A program made the translations under genes and the position numbers. Of a stretch of 64,000 bases of DNA, positions 47,139 to 56,746 are shown piece by piece (the stretch's first letter is position 1; each line of letters opens with the position of its first letter). Under the pieces are notes generated by a model. That model made no database searches. It saw only the letters and a program-made list of their open reading frames with translations, and had not been told where the DNA came from. Source of the DNA: Miniimonas arenae (lineage in GTDB: Bacteria; Actinomycetota; Actinomycetes; Actinomycetales; Beutenbergiaceae). The DNA is taken from positions 19,684 through 83,683 of the forward strand of contig NZ_VENP01000007.1 of assembly GCF_006351005.1 (NCBI RefSeq), read 5' to 3'.

Positions 47139-48119
47139 ATGACCACGACTGTCTCCGACGCTCGTCCGAACGACGCAGGCGGCGCCCACGACGCCGACGC
47201 CCAGGCGAAGGCGCGCGCCGACGCGCGGTCCCGCGCTCGCCGTCGCCGCTTCACGCCCGGCCGGATCGCCGCGTGGATCGTGATGATCGCGTTCCTCGCC
47301 CTCACGATCTTCCCGTTCCTGTGGATGCTGCGCACCGCGTTCTCCACGACCCGCGCGCTGCCCACCGACCCCTCCTCGCTCCTCCCGGTCGACTTCACCT
47401 GGGGCGCGTTCAAGCGGGTCCTCGGTCTCGCGAGCTTCGACGAGGCGGTCGCCGAGGGCGGCTCGGGTGCGGCGGTGAACTTCTGGCTCTACCTGCGCAA
47501 CTCGTTCGTGTACTCCACGGCCGTGACGCTGGGCCAGGTGTTCTTCTGCTCGATGGCGGCCTACGCGTTCGCCCGGCTGCGCTGGCCCGGTCGCAACCTC
47601 GTGTTCGGCATCTTCCTCGGCGCCCTGCTGGTGCCGCCGATCTTCACGAGCCTGCCGAACTTCATCCTCATCAAGAACCTCGGCCTGCTCAACACGCTGC
47701 CCGGCATGATCCTGCCGACGCTGCTCATGACGCCGTTCGCGGTCTTCTTCCTGCGGCAGTTCTTCCTCGGCATCAACCGCGAGATCGAGGAGGCGGCCCG
47801 GATCGACGGCGCCGGCCAGTGGCGCACGTTCTTCCGGATCATCCTGCCGATGAGCGTCGCACCGGTCACCACGCTCGGCATCCTCACGTTCATCGCGACC
47901 TGGAACGACTACTTCTGGCCCCTGATCGTGGGCAACACCGAGAACACCCGCGTGCTCACCGTGGCGCTCGGGGTGTTCCGCAGCCAGACCCCGGCGGGTT
48001 CGCCCGACTGGGCCGGCCTGATGGCCGCGACGCTCGTCGCCGCGGCCCCGATGCTCCTGCTCTTCTTCTCCTTCGCCCGCCGCATCATCGACTCGATCGG
48101 CTACTCGGGCAGCAAGTAG
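47139..48119 (+). CDS. Sugar ABC importer C permease 2 (CUT1, MalG type)
   Basis: 326 residues from the ATG at 47139, 11 nt after the previous stop, with TAGGAG as ribosome-binding site. An Arg/Ala-rich N-terminal tail and six spans are visible; the coupling loop is NREIEEAARIDGAGQWRTFF. It pairs with the upstream permease. Confidence 0.94.
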   Translation: MTTTVSDARPNDAGGAHDADAQAKARADARSRARRRRFTPGRIAAWIVMIAFLALTIFPFLWMLRTAFSTTRALPTDPSSLLPVDFTWGAFKRVLGLASFDEAVAEGGSGAAVNFWLYLRNSFVYSTAVTLGQVFFCSMAAYAFARLRWPGRNLVFGIFLGALLVPPIFTSLPNFILIKNLGLLNTLPGMILPTLLMTPFAVFFLRQFFLGINREIEEAARIDGAGQWRTFFRIILPMSVAPVTTLGILTFIATWNDYFWPLIVGNTENTRVLTVALGVFRSQTPAGSPDWAGLMAATLVAAAPMLLLFFSFARRIIDSIGYSGSK

Positions 48120-48130
48120 GCGTGCCCGAC

Positions 48131-48148
48131 GGCGACGCTCCCGTCGCC
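48131..48148 (+). promoter_or_regulatory. Hairpin before the importer C binding-protein gene
   Basis: GGCGACG (48131-48137), loop CTCC, CGTCGCC (48142-48148), with further pairing outside across a bulge. It lies in a 154-nt C-rich gap. It could be an attenuator or a processing site that frees the binding-protein message. Confidence 0.5.
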
Positions 48149-48273
48149 GCGTCGGCTCGCCTCCCGCTCGCCGCACCACCCGCTGGGGCACTCGCCCGCA
48201 GCGCTCGCTCGACCCCTCACCCACCACCCCTGAGCCCCGCGCGCTCTGACGCCGGTCACCCGAGAGGAAAACC

Positions 48274-49686
48274 ATGTCCAGCACCCGCACCCGTACCCGC
48301 TCCGTCGGCGGCGCGCTCGCCGTCGCCGCCAGCCTCACCCTCGTCCTCACCGCCTGCTCCGGCGGGAGCTCCGGCGGGTCCGGCGACTCCTCCGGCGGAG
48401 GCGACGCCGGCGACGCGATCGACACCTCGACCGCGTCCGGCGACATCGACTACTGGCTCTGGGACAGCAACCAGCTGCCCGCCTACCAGCAGTGCGCCGA
48501 CGACTTCCACGCCGCGAACCCCGACGTCACGGTGAACATCACCCAGTACAGCTGGGACGACTACTGGACCAACGTCACCAACGGCTTCGTCGCCGGCACG
48601 GCGCCGGACGTCTTCACCGACCACCTGTCGAAGTACCCCGAGTTCGTCTCGCAGGGCCAGCTGCTCCCGCTCGACGCGACGCTCGAGGCCGACGGCGTGG
48701 ACACCGGCTCGTTCCAGGAGGGCCTCGCCGACCTGTGGGTGGGCCAGGACGGCCTGCGCTACGGGCTGCCGAAGGACTTCGACACCGTGGCGATCTTCTA
48801 CAACAGCGCGCTGCTGGCCGACGCGGGCGTCGACCCGGCCGAGCTGCAGAACCTCGAGTGGAACCCCGACGACGGCGGCACGTACGAGAAGCTCATCGCC
48901 CACCTCACGGTGGACGGCAAGGGCGTGCGCGGCGACGAGCCCGGGTTCGACAAGGACGACGTCGCGGTCTACGGCCTCGGCCTCGACGGCGGCTCGGGCG
49001 CCGGCAACGGCCAGACCCAGTGGAGCATGTACTCCGGCACCACCGGCTGGACCGTGACCGACAAGAACCCGTGGGGCACGCACTACAACTACGACAAGCC
49101 GGAGTTCCAGAGCACCATCGCCTGGATGCGCAGCCTCATCGAGAAGGGCTACATGCCGAGCCTCGAGGCCGTGACCGGGCAGAGCTCGGCCGACATCTTC
49201 GGCGCCGGCAAGTACGCGATGATCACCAACGGCTCCTGGATGATCAACCAGATGTTCGGCTACGACGGCGTGGAGACGGGCCTCGCGCCGACCCCGGTCG
49301 GCCCCGACGGCAAGCGCGCCAGCATGTACAACGGCCTCGCCGACTCCGTGTGGGCCGGCTCGGACAACAAGGCCGCCGCGGTGAAGTGGGTGGAGTACCT
49401 CGGCTCGGCTGCCTGCCAGGACGTGGTCGGCGCGAGCGGCGTGGTCTTCCCGGCCATCCCGAGCGGGACCGACGCCGCCAAGGCCGCGTTCGAGGCCAAG
49501 GGCATCGACGTCACGCCGTTCCTCCAGCACGTCGAGGACGGCACGACGTTCCTGTTCCCGATCACCGACCACGCCGCGGAGATCACCGGCATCATGCAGC
49601 CGGCCGTGGACGCGGTGTTCACGGGCGACGCCGAGCCGGACTCGCTCACCTCGGCCAACGACCAGGTGAACGCACTCTTCAACTGA
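48274..49686 (+). CDS. Importer C sugar-binding lipoprotein
   Basis: 470 residues. The lipobox is LVLTACSGG; a Gly/Ser-rich linker follows, then a CUT1 binding domain (DIDYWLWDSNQLPAYQQC, GTAPDVFTDHLSKYPEF, ALLADAGVDPAEL). It is last in the operon, after both permeases, and ends at a strong terminator. The alpha-galactosidase and LacI genes opposite suggest that alpha-galactosides such as raffinose or melibiose are bound; that is inference. Confidence 0.93.
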   Translation: MSSTRTRTRSVGGALAVAASLTLVLTACSGGSSGGSGDSSGGGDAGDAIDTSTASGDIDYWLWDSNQLPAYQQCADDFHAANPDVTVNITQYSWDDYWTNVTNGFVAGTAPDVFTDHLSKYPEFVSQGQLLPLDATLEADGVDTGSFQEGLADLWVGQDGLRYGLPKDFDTVAIFYNSALLADAGVDPAELQNLEWNPDDGGTYEKLIAHLTVDGKGVRGDEPGFDKDDVAVYGLGLDGGSGAGNGQTQWSMYSGTTGWTVTDKNPWGTHYNYDKPEFQSTIAWMRSLIEKGYMPSLEAVTGQSSADIFGAGKYAMITNGSWMINQMFGYDGVETGLAPTPVGPDGKRASMYNGLADSVWAGSDNKAAAVKWVEYLGSAACQDVVGASGVVFPAIPSGTDAAKAAFEAKGIDVTPFLQHVEDGTTFLFPITDHAAEITGIMQPAVDAVFTGDAEPDSLTSANDQVNALFN

Positions 49687-49730
49687 TCCGACGAGCTCGG
49701 TCGGCACGACCAGCACCACCAGCACGACCA

Positions 49731-49772
49731 CGCGAGGGCGGGGTCCGGCACCGGCCGGGCCCCGCCCTCGCG
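49731..49772. terminator. Bidirectional terminator between importer C and GH35
   Basis: A perfect 13-bp stem CGCGAGGGCGGGG (49731-49743) with CCCCGCCCTCGCG (49760-49772) has a GGCC-containing loop. Its end touches the GH35 stop codon. Confidence 0.8.
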
Positions 49773-52244
49773 TCAGTCGGCCGGGGCGACCTCGAGGACC
49801 GCGCGACCCACCCGCACGACGTCGACGGCGTCCACGTGGATCCCGTCCGGCACGTCCCGCACGCTGGGGTCGACCCACACGCCCGTCTCGGCGCGCCACG
49901 GCAGGAGCTCCAGGACGAGCTTCGCTCGGGCGAGGGCGTCCCGCTCCCGGGTCAGGTCGACGTCCCAGACGCGCCCGTGCCAGAACGTGTCGCTCACGAC
50001 CGTCTCGCCGATCACCGCGCGGCCGACGTCACCGGTCCAGGTGACGCGGAGCAGGCTGCGGTCGGCGCCGTCGACGAGCTCGACCGGGAGGTCGATCGGC
50101 AGCCGGGCGGCGCCGGTGAAGTCCGTCGGGGCCGAGAGCCGGTGCAGCGGCCCTCCCCTGGTCGGCGCCGGGGGGCGGGGCGCCTCGAGGGACAGCCCCT
50201 CGGCGAGGCGGGTCGTCCCCGCGCCGGGGAAAGTGACGCGCAGCGTGGTCCAGATCGAGCGCGGTGGTTCGTCCCGCGCCTCACCCGCGACGGCCCGGAC
50301 GAGGCCGGGCGCCGCGGGGAACAGCGAGACTCGGGCGGTGGCCCGCTCCGACAGGAGCACGAGCCGGCCGTCCCGCGCGTACGCGCCGGCCTCGGTCAGG
50401 ACGAGCCGGGGTGCGCCGCCGAGGTCCAGGACGGACAGCGCGTCGGCGGTGCGCTCGTCGAGCACGAGGAGGCGAACGCCCGGGAGCTCGACGACGCAGT
50501 CCGCGCCGGGCTCGTCGATCGCCACGATCGTGCGCCCGTCCTCGCGGGTAACCCGCCCCGCGCCCGCGACCGCCACGTCGCCCTCGAGCACGACCTCGGC
50601 GGGCACGCCGTCGGTGGCGGCGAGCACGACGACGTCGCTCGCGCCGGGCGCACCGACCCGGGTCACGAGGGCGGCGGTCGCGCTCAGCAGCGTCACCGCG
50701 TCGGTAAGGCGGTAGCGGATCGGCCACGCCACGCTGACGCCCGCCGGCAGGTCCACGGGCCGGGACGGCACGGTGACCGGACCGCCCTCAAGCTCCACCG
50801 TGACCTGGACGGACTCCTGGCCGTCGACCGGGCGCCGAGCCGGCTGGTAGGTGGTGAGGAAGACGTAGCCGCGCTCGCCGTCGGAGCGCACGGCCCAGCG
50901 CAGCTCGGCGGGGTCCTCGCTGCCGCCCCCGACGCTCGCGGTCATGGCCGCGAGCGCCTCGCCGTCGAGCGCGAGCCACAGGTTCTGCAGGCGCAGGGCA
51001 TGAAAGTGCGGACGCAGCTGACCGAACTCGCCGATCGGCGCGTAGAAGTCGTACGTCAGGGTCGGGACGTCGTTCGGGTAGCCGGTCGCGTGCGACTCCT
51101 GCGAGGTTCCCCAGGGTCCGCGCCGGATCGTCCCGCCCGCGTACATGTAGTAGCCCTGCCAGACCGACCCGCTGCCGAGCTTGGCCAGCGAGAGCGCGGT
51201 GACGTCCGCCGCGGTCATCAGCGGGCGCCGGTGGTACGCGACGTGCATCCCGCCGCCGAGCTCGCACGTGGCGTAGGGAAGCTGCTCGTCGTCCTTCAGC
51301 GGGACCGCGTCGGGGTCGAGCAGGACGCCGTCGAGGCTCTCGCGCAGGTCCTTGCCCACGCTCAGGTCGTCGCGCACGGGCGAGTAGCGGTAGTGGAACG
51401 CGGCGAACTCCGGCCACTCGGTGGTGGTCTCCTCCCAGAAGCCGTCGCCGTAGGCCGAGTAGACGGGCAGGAGCGTCTCCGGAACCTGGGCCCCGCCCCA
51501 GCCGGTGGCGGTCCAGATCGGCACCCGCAGACCCAGCTCCTCCGCGATCGTCCGCAAGGTGGCGAGGTGCTGCGGCTGGTCGTAGAGCTCGTTGTCCATC
51601 TGGAGCCCGACGACGGGCCCGTCCTCCGCGTGCGTGAGTCCCACGAGCTGCGCCGCCTGCTCGGCGAACAGCCGTCGGACGAGCGTCAGGTACTCCGGGT
51701 CGTTCGTGCGGGTGGCGAGGCCGAGCTCCTCGAGCCAGTCGGGGAAGCCTCCGTAGCGCGCCTCACCGTGGGCCCACGGGCCCATCCGGACGACGACGTC
51801 GAGCCCGTGCTCGGCCGCGAGCTGGATGAACGCCCGCAGGTCCAGGTTGCCGGACCAGTCGAACTCACCCGGGCGCGGCTCGTGCGCCTGCCAGAACACG
51901 TAGGTGGCGACGGTGTCGAGGCCGCCGGCGCGCGCGAGGCCCAGCACCTCGTCCCAGCGCTCGCGGTCGATCCGGGAGTAGTGGATCTCACCCGTGACGG
52001 GGAACCACGGCCGGCCGCCGCGCTCGAGAGAGCGGCTGGTCACGTCGATCCGGTCGGGCGTGCCCTCCGGCTCGCCGAGCGCGAGGTGCCCGCGCCGCGG
52101 CTCCTTCGGGCGGCCCACGCGCAGGTGCCTGGCAGCCGGTGCAGCCGGCCCGGCCGGTGCAGCCGGTGCAGCCGGCCCGCTCGGTGCAGCCGGTGTGGTC
52201 CGCCCGGGCTCGACCGGTGACGGCGTGGGACTCGTGGTGCTCAT
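49773..52244 (-). CDS. GH35 beta-galactosidase with low-complexity N-terminus
   Basis: 823 residues from the ATG at 52244 with GGAGAG upstream. The first 60 residues are Pro/Ala/Gly-rich repeats (PAAPAAPAGPAAPAA), not a signal peptide. The barrel has VTGEIHYSRIDRERWDEVL, ATYVFWQAHEPRPGEFDW and RMGPWAHGEARYGGFPDWL, the acid/base Glu in QMDNELYDQP and the nucleophile Glu in ATCELGGGMH. Long C-terminal beta-domains complete it. It removes beta-galactose, probably inside the cell. It is divergent from an araC gene across 78 bp, which makes that regulator its likely activator. Confidence 0.92.
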   Translation of the reverse strand: MSTTSPTPSPVEPGRTTPAAPSGPAAPAAPAGPAAPAARHLRVGRPKEPRRGHLALGEPEGTPDRIDVTSRSLERGGRPWFPVTGEIHYSRIDRERWDEVLGLARAGGLDTVATYVFWQAHEPRPGEFDWSGNLDLRAFIQLAAEHGLDVVVRMGPWAHGEARYGGFPDWLEELGLATRTNDPEYLTLVRRLFAEQAAQLVGLTHAEDGPVVGLQMDNELYDQPQHLATLRTIAEELGLRVPIWTATGWGGAQVPETLLPVYSAYGDGFWEETTTEWPEFAAFHYRYSPVRDDLSVGKDLRESLDGVLLDPDAVPLKDDEQLPYATCELGGGMHVAYHRRPLMTAADVTALSLAKLGSGSVWQGYYMYAGGTIRRGPWGTSQESHATGYPNDVPTLTYDFYAPIGEFGQLRPHFHALRLQNLWLALDGEALAAMTASVGGGSEDPAELRWAVRSDGERGYVFLTTYQPARRPVDGQESVQVTVELEGGPVTVPSRPVDLPAGVSVAWPIRYRLTDAVTLLSATAALVTRVGAPGASDVVVLAATDGVPAEVVLEGDVAVAGAGRVTREDGRTIVAIDEPGADCVVELPGVRLLVLDERTADALSVLDLGGAPRLVLTEAGAYARDGRLVLLSERATARVSLFPAAPGLVRAVAGEARDEPPRSIWTTLRVTFPGAGTTRLAEGLSLEAPRPPAPTRGGPLHRLSAPTDFTGAARLPIDLPVELVDGADRSLLRVTWTGDVGRAVIGETVVSDTFWHGRVWDVDLTRERDALARAKLVLELLPWRAETGVWVDPSVRDVPDGIHVDAVDVVRVGRAVLEVAPAD

Positions 52245-52322
52245 GTCTCTCCTGCGAGGCGTGACGGGCGCGGGCGGCCCGCGACAGCGTTCCACGGTAG
52301 GCGAGCGTTGACCCTCGCGGGG

Positions 52323-53234
52323 ATGGCCGATTCGATGTGGACCATGGATGAATCCCCGCGCGCCACGCCCGAGTACCTGCGCGAGGGGTTCGCGGGACAG
52401 CGCATGGTGGTGGTCGCGCGACCGGTGGTGAGCGCGGCGCTCACCCGGCCGGTGACCAGGCGACTCCTCGTCACCGACGCAGGCTTCTTCCCGCACGCCG
52501 CGCGGCACGGCCGCACCCGTCCGGCCGGCTCCCGGGAGCACATCCTCATGGTCTGCTCGGGCGGCGCCGGCTGGTGCCGGACCCCCGATGGACGATTCGA
52601 CGTGCAGCGCGGCGATGCGCTGCTGCTGCCCGCGGGGGTCTCCCACGAGTACGTCGCGTCCGAACGGGACCCCTGGACGCTGTGGTGGATGCACGTCACC
52701 GGGGCGGACGCCGCCGAGCTGGTCCACGCCGCCCACGCGGCGACCGGCGGTGTGCTCTCCCACCTGCGCGACGCCGGGACCGTCACCGCTCTGCTCGCGC
52801 GGGTCGTCGACGGCCTCGACGCAGCGACCGCCGGCGGCCTCGTCCGCGCCTCCGGTGCCGCGTGGAACGCCCTCACCGAGGTGATCGCGACCGGACGACG
52901 TACCCGCGGGTCGACCCTGGGCCCGATCGAGCGGGCGGTCGAGCACCTGCGCGCCACGGCGCCGCGCCGGACCGCCGTCGAGGAGCTCGCCACGATGGTC
53001 GGCCTCAGCACGTCCCAGTTCGGGGCGCTCTTCCGGCAGCAGGTCGGGGTGCCGCCCCTGCGCTACCAGAACGACCTGCGGATGGCCCGGGCGCGGGAGC
53101 TGCTGGACAGCAGCACGATGCCCGTGGCCGCCGTCGCGAGTGCGTGCGGGTACGACGATCCCCTGTACTTCTCCCGGCAGTTCACGAAGACGCACGGCGT
53201 GCCGCCGACCGCCTACCGCGAGCGCCAGGCCTGA
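52323..53234 (+). CDS. AraC-family transcriptional activator
   Basis: 303 residues from the ATG at 52323; ATG at 52344 (MDESPRATPEY) is equally possible and a leaderless message cannot be excluded. An N-terminal cupin-like sensor (EHILMVCSGGAGWC, LPAGVSHEYVASERDPWTLW) is followed by two helix-turn-helix motifs, AVEELATMVGLSTSQFGALF and VAAVASACGYDDPLYFSRQF. This layout belongs to sugar-responsive activators of the MsmR/RhaS kind. It lies divergent from GH35 and upstream of the DUF5107 gene on the same strand. Confidence 0.9.
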   Translation: MADSMWTMDESPRATPEYLREGFAGQRMVVVARPVVSAALTRPVTRRLLVTDAGFFPHAARHGRTRPAGSREHILMVCSGGAGWCRTPDGRFDVQRGDALLLPAGVSHEYVASERDPWTLWWMHVTGADAAELVHAAHAATGGVLSHLRDAGTVTALLARVVDGLDAATAGGLVRASGAAWNALTEVIATGRRTRGSTLGPIERAVEHLRATAPRRTAVEELATMVGLSTSQFGALFRQQVGVPPLRYQNDLRMARARELLDSSTMPVAAVASACGYDDPLYFSRQFTKTHGVPPTAYRERQA

Positions 53235-53462
53235 TCCGCGACGAGGCCGGGCGGTACCACGACGGCGTAGCCCCGGCCGCGATTTCGTCCATGGAACCAG
53301 CGGGTCCCGCCATGCCCACCCGCGCGGCACCTTCCTAGTGTCGTGAGCACCGACGGCGACCCGTCCAGGTCCGCCCGCACCGAGGCAGCCCGCACCGAGG
53401 CACTGAGCGCGGCGAGCCGAGAACGACGAGCCGAGCTCCGACGCCCCGAGAGAGGTCCCGCG

Positions 53463-56456
53463 ATGTCCACCACCGAGCGAACCGCCGATGCCACCCGACG
53501 GCACCGGCCGCTCCCGCTCGCGACCGGAGCCACGCCGCGCGAGCGGGCGCGGATCCTCCTACCCGAGGCCTCCGCGAACGTGGCGGCGCGCCTGACGTCC
53601 GGCGCGGCGGTCGCGTGGAGCGAGCCCCTCACGATCACCACCTACGAGGCGGGAACGCCCAGCGCCTACCCGATGTACCTGGACCAGCGCGTCTACCAGG
53701 GTTCCAGCGGGCGCGTCTATCCGCTCCCCTTCGTGGAGAGCGTCGCGGACGACGGCGTCGCGCGGGACTGGCAGGCGGTCCACCTCGAGAACTCCTACGT
53801 CCGGCTCGTGGTGCTGCCGGAGCTGGGCGGACGGATCCACATCGGCTACGACAAGAGCACCGGGTACGACTTCTTCTACCGCAACAACGTCATCAAGCCC
53901 GCGCTGGTGGGGCTCGGCGGGCCGTGGATCAGCGGCGGGGTCGAGCTCAACTGGCCGCAGCACCACCGCCCCGCGACCTACCTGCCGGTCGAGACGACCA
54001 TCGAGCACGACGACGACGGCACCGTCACCGTGTGGTGCCACGACCACGACCCGTTCGACCGGATGTCCGCCCAGCACGGCGTGCGCCTGCGCGCGCACAG
54101 CTCGGTCCTCGAGCTCGTGGTCAGGCTGCACAACCGCACGAGCGAGCGTCAGACGTTCCTGTGGTGGGCGAACGTCGCCGCCGCGGTCAACGACGACTAC
54201 CAGTCGTTCTTCCCCGAGGACGTGCGCTACGTGGCCGATCACGCGCGGCGCGCGCTCACCGCCTTCCCGCACGCCGACCGGCCCTACTACGGCGTGGACT
54301 ACCCGGCACGCGCCGAGGTCACGCCGGGCGCGGACCGGATCGACTGGTACCGCAACATCCCGGTGCCGACGTCGTACATGGTGGTGGACTCCCAGCAGGA
54401 CTTCTTCGGCGGCTACGACCACGGCGCAGGCGCCGGGTTCGTCCACTGGGCCGAGCGCCGGATCTCCCCCGGAAAGAAGCAGTGGACGTGGGGCGACGCG
54501 CCCTTCGGCCACGCGTGGGACGCGCAGCTCACCGACGACGACGGGCCCTACGTCGAGCTCATGGCCGGCGTCTACACGGACAACCAGCCCGACTTCACGT
54601 GGCTCCTGCCCGGCGAGACCAAGCTCTTCACGCAGTACTGGTACCCGATCCCCGCCATCGGGCCGGCCCATCAGGCGACACCGGACGCCGCCGTCAGCGT
54701 CGACCGCGAGGACGGGATCACGGCCTCGTTCGCCGTCACCTCGCCGCGCCCGGGCGCGCGCCTGCTGATCCGCCGGGGGGACGTCACGCTCGCGAGCGCC
54801 ACCGTCGACGCCGTGCCCGGCGTCCCGGTCTCGCTGCACGCCGACGGTGAGCCCGACGGCGTCAGCGTCGAGCTGCGCGACGCCGCCGGTCGCCTGCTCG
54901 TGGCCTGGGCGCCCACCGAGGTCGCCGACGGCGAGCCGTGGGTCGCCTCGGAGCCGGCGGCGCCCGAGGAGATCGACTCCGTGGAGGAGCTCTGCCTCAT
55001 CGGCGTGCACCTCGCCCAGTACCGCCACCCCACCCGCTCCCCGCTGCCCTACTGGTCCGAGGCCCTGCGCCGCGACCCCGGACACGTCGGCACCCACCTC
55101 GCGCTCGCCGATCGGGACTACCGCGCCGCGCGGTACTCCGCCGCGCTCGAGCACGCCGAGACCGCCCTCGCGCGACTCACGCGACGCAACGCCAACCCGC
55201 AGGACGCCGAGGCCTTCTACCTCGCCGGGCTCGCGCTCGCTCGGCTGGGCCGGACCGCCGAGGCCGAGTCGGCGTTCGGCAAGGCGGGGTGGGACGGCAC
55301 CTGGGCGCCCGCGGCCGGCCTGGAGCTCGCGCGCTCGCTCGCGGCACGCGGGCGCAACCGGGCGGCGCTGCGCGTCCTCGACACGCTCGACGGCGTGGTG
55401 GGCCACGACGCCCGACGTCCGGCTCTGCGTGCCGTACTGCTGCGCCGGCTCGGCCGCCCCGACGACGCCGACCGGGTCCTGGCGGCCGCGCTCGGCGCCG
55501 ACCCGCTCGACGCGACGCTCCGCGTGCTCGCCGATCGGCCGGCTCCGACCGACGCGGGGATCCGCTACGACGTCGCCCTCGACCTGTGGGGTGCGGGCGA
55601 GGTGGAGCAGGCTCTCGCGCACCTGGCCGAGGTCGCCGCGGCGCCGAGCACGCCGGCCGGAAGCTGGGCTCCGATCGCGCACTACACGGCCGCCGCGATC
55701 CTCGCGGACCTCGGGCAGGCGGACGAGGCGGCCGAGCACCGGGCGGCAGCACGCGCCAGCGACGCCACCTGGGCGTTCCCGAACGGGCTGGACCAGCACG
55801 ACGTGCTCGTGGCGGCACTGGACGCCGATCCCGGTGACGCGCGCGCCGCGGCGCTGCTCGGCATGCTGCTGTACGCGCACGACCGGCGACCCGAGGCCGC
55901 CGAGCGGTGGGAGACCGCCGTCTCCGCGGGCGCCGAGGACCCGGTGCTCCTGCGCAACGCGGGCCTCGCCGCCTACAACGTGACCCACGACGACGCGCTC
56001 GCCTGGCGGCGGTACGAGCAGGCGGTCGCGCTCGCCCCCGACGACGCCCGGCTGCGCTACGAGCAGGACCAGCTCGCCGCGCGGCTGGGACACACGAACC
56101 CCGAGCGGCTCGCGCATCTGGAGCCCGTGCGTCACCTCGTGCTCACGCGCGACGACCTCACGATCGAGTACGTGGGGCTGCTCACCGCCTGCGGCCGGGC
56201 GCAGGAGGCGCTCGACGTGCTCACCACGCGGCGCTTCCACCCGTGGGAGGGCGGGGAGGGCCGCACCCTGGCCGCCTGGGACGCGGCGCGCGACGCGCTC
56301 GGGCTCCCGCTCGCCGATCCGCCGGCGAACCTCGGCGAGGCTCTCCCGGAGTTCGTGCCGCCGGTGGCCCGGCACGCCTCCGGCGTCACGGACTACTTCG
56401 CGACGTCGCTGCCGGAGCTGCTCCTCTTCACCCGGGGCGAGACCGGCGGACGCTGA
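53463..56456 (+). CDS. DUF5107 plus TPR protein, candidate glycan-active protein
   Basis: 997 residues from the ATG at 53463 with AGAGAGG upstream; the GTG at 53343 would add a low-complexity stretch. Residues 30 to about 420 form a beta-sandwich domain with VLPELGGRIHIGYDKSTGYD, YRNNVIKPALVGLGGPWISG and GVELNWPQHHRPATY, matching DUF5107. From about 510 to 950 it is alpha-helical with TPR-like repeats (AALEHAETALARL, EAFYLAGLALARLGRTAEAE). There is no signal peptide. The mutarotase-like fold and invariant His/Glu/Trp residues in GVELNWPQHH suggest sugar binding or catalysis, but I know of no assigned activity. It is co-oriented with araC. Confidence 0.85.
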   Translation: MSTTERTADATRRHRPLPLATGATPRERARILLPEASANVAARLTSGAAVAWSEPLTITTYEAGTPSAYPMYLDQRVYQGSSGRVYPLPFVESVADDGVARDWQAVHLENSYVRLVVLPELGGRIHIGYDKSTGYDFFYRNNVIKPALVGLGGPWISGGVELNWPQHHRPATYLPVETTIEHDDDGTVTVWCHDHDPFDRMSAQHGVRLRAHSSVLELVVRLHNRTSERQTFLWWANVAAAVNDDYQSFFPEDVRYVADHARRALTAFPHADRPYYGVDYPARAEVTPGADRIDWYRNIPVPTSYMVVDSQQDFFGGYDHGAGAGFVHWAERRISPGKKQWTWGDAPFGHAWDAQLTDDDGPYVELMAGVYTDNQPDFTWLLPGETKLFTQYWYPIPAIGPAHQATPDAAVSVDREDGITASFAVTSPRPGARLLIRRGDVTLASATVDAVPGVPVSLHADGEPDGVSVELRDAAGRLLVAWAPTEVADGEPWVASEPAAPEEIDSVEELCLIGVHLAQYRHPTRSPLPYWSEALRRDPGHVGTHLALADRDYRAARYSAALEHAETALARLTRRNANPQDAEAFYLAGLALARLGRTAEAESAFGKAGWDGTWAPAAGLELARSLAARGRNRAALRVLDTLDGVVGHDARRPALRAVLLRRLGRPDDADRVLAAALGADPLDATLRVLADRPAPTDAGIRYDVALDLWGAGEVEQALAHLAEVAAAPSTPAGSWAPIAHYTAAAILADLGQADEAAEHRAAARASDATWAFPNGLDQHDVLVAALDADPGDARAAALLGMLLYAHDRRPEAAERWETAVSAGAEDPVLLRNAGLAAYNVTHDDALAWRRYEQAVALAPDDARLRYEQDQLAARLGHTNPERLAHLEPVRHLVLTRDDLTIEYVGLLTACGRAQEALDVLTTRRFHPWEGGEGRTLAAWDAARDALGLPLADPPANLGEALPEFVPPVARHASGVTDYFATSLPELLLFTRGETGGR

Positions 56457-56547
56457 CCCCAGCGCCACGCGTCACGCGCCAGTGCGACGCCGGCATCGGC
56501 CTGACCAGTCTCCACACCACGCATCCCACATCCCGCATCCCGCACGA

Positions 56548-56579
56548 GGGCGGGACCCGGCGTCGACCGGGCCCCGCCC
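56548..56579. terminator. Terminator between DUF5107 gene and GH51
   Basis: GGGCGGG and CCCGG (56548-56554, 56556-56560) pair with CCGGG and CCCGCCC (56567-56571, 56573-56579) around one mismatch and a 6-nt loop. The rest of the 290-bp gap 56457-56746 shows no gene, tRNA or clear promoter. Confidence 0.7.
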
Positions 56580-56746
56580 ATGCGTGCAAGCGCTGTGGCT
56601 CCACGCGCCCTCGCGCGTGCGGCTCGCGATGCCCGGCGTAGGCCGAGATCCGCAAGAACGAGCGGCTCGTCCGGCCCCGGCGGTCCGGCAACGCCGCATG
56701 CGCGGCGCGTACACACCCAACCGCTGTGGCTGTGCCCGCGCTGACG

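Noticed and set aside
48492..52220. A second open frame of more than 1200 codons on the plus strand
   Set aside because: It crosses the importer C binding-protein gene in another frame, a perfect terminator hairpin and the GH35 gene antisense; no domain or sensible start.
52245..53504. Extension of GH35 through the araC region
   Set aside because: The extension is antisense to a clear AraC protein; the ATG at 52244 with GGAGAG is the natural start.
56457..56746. A tRNA or small RNA in the gap after the DUF5107 gene
   Set aside because: Apart from the terminator hairpin no cloverleaf, CCA end or promoter could be found.
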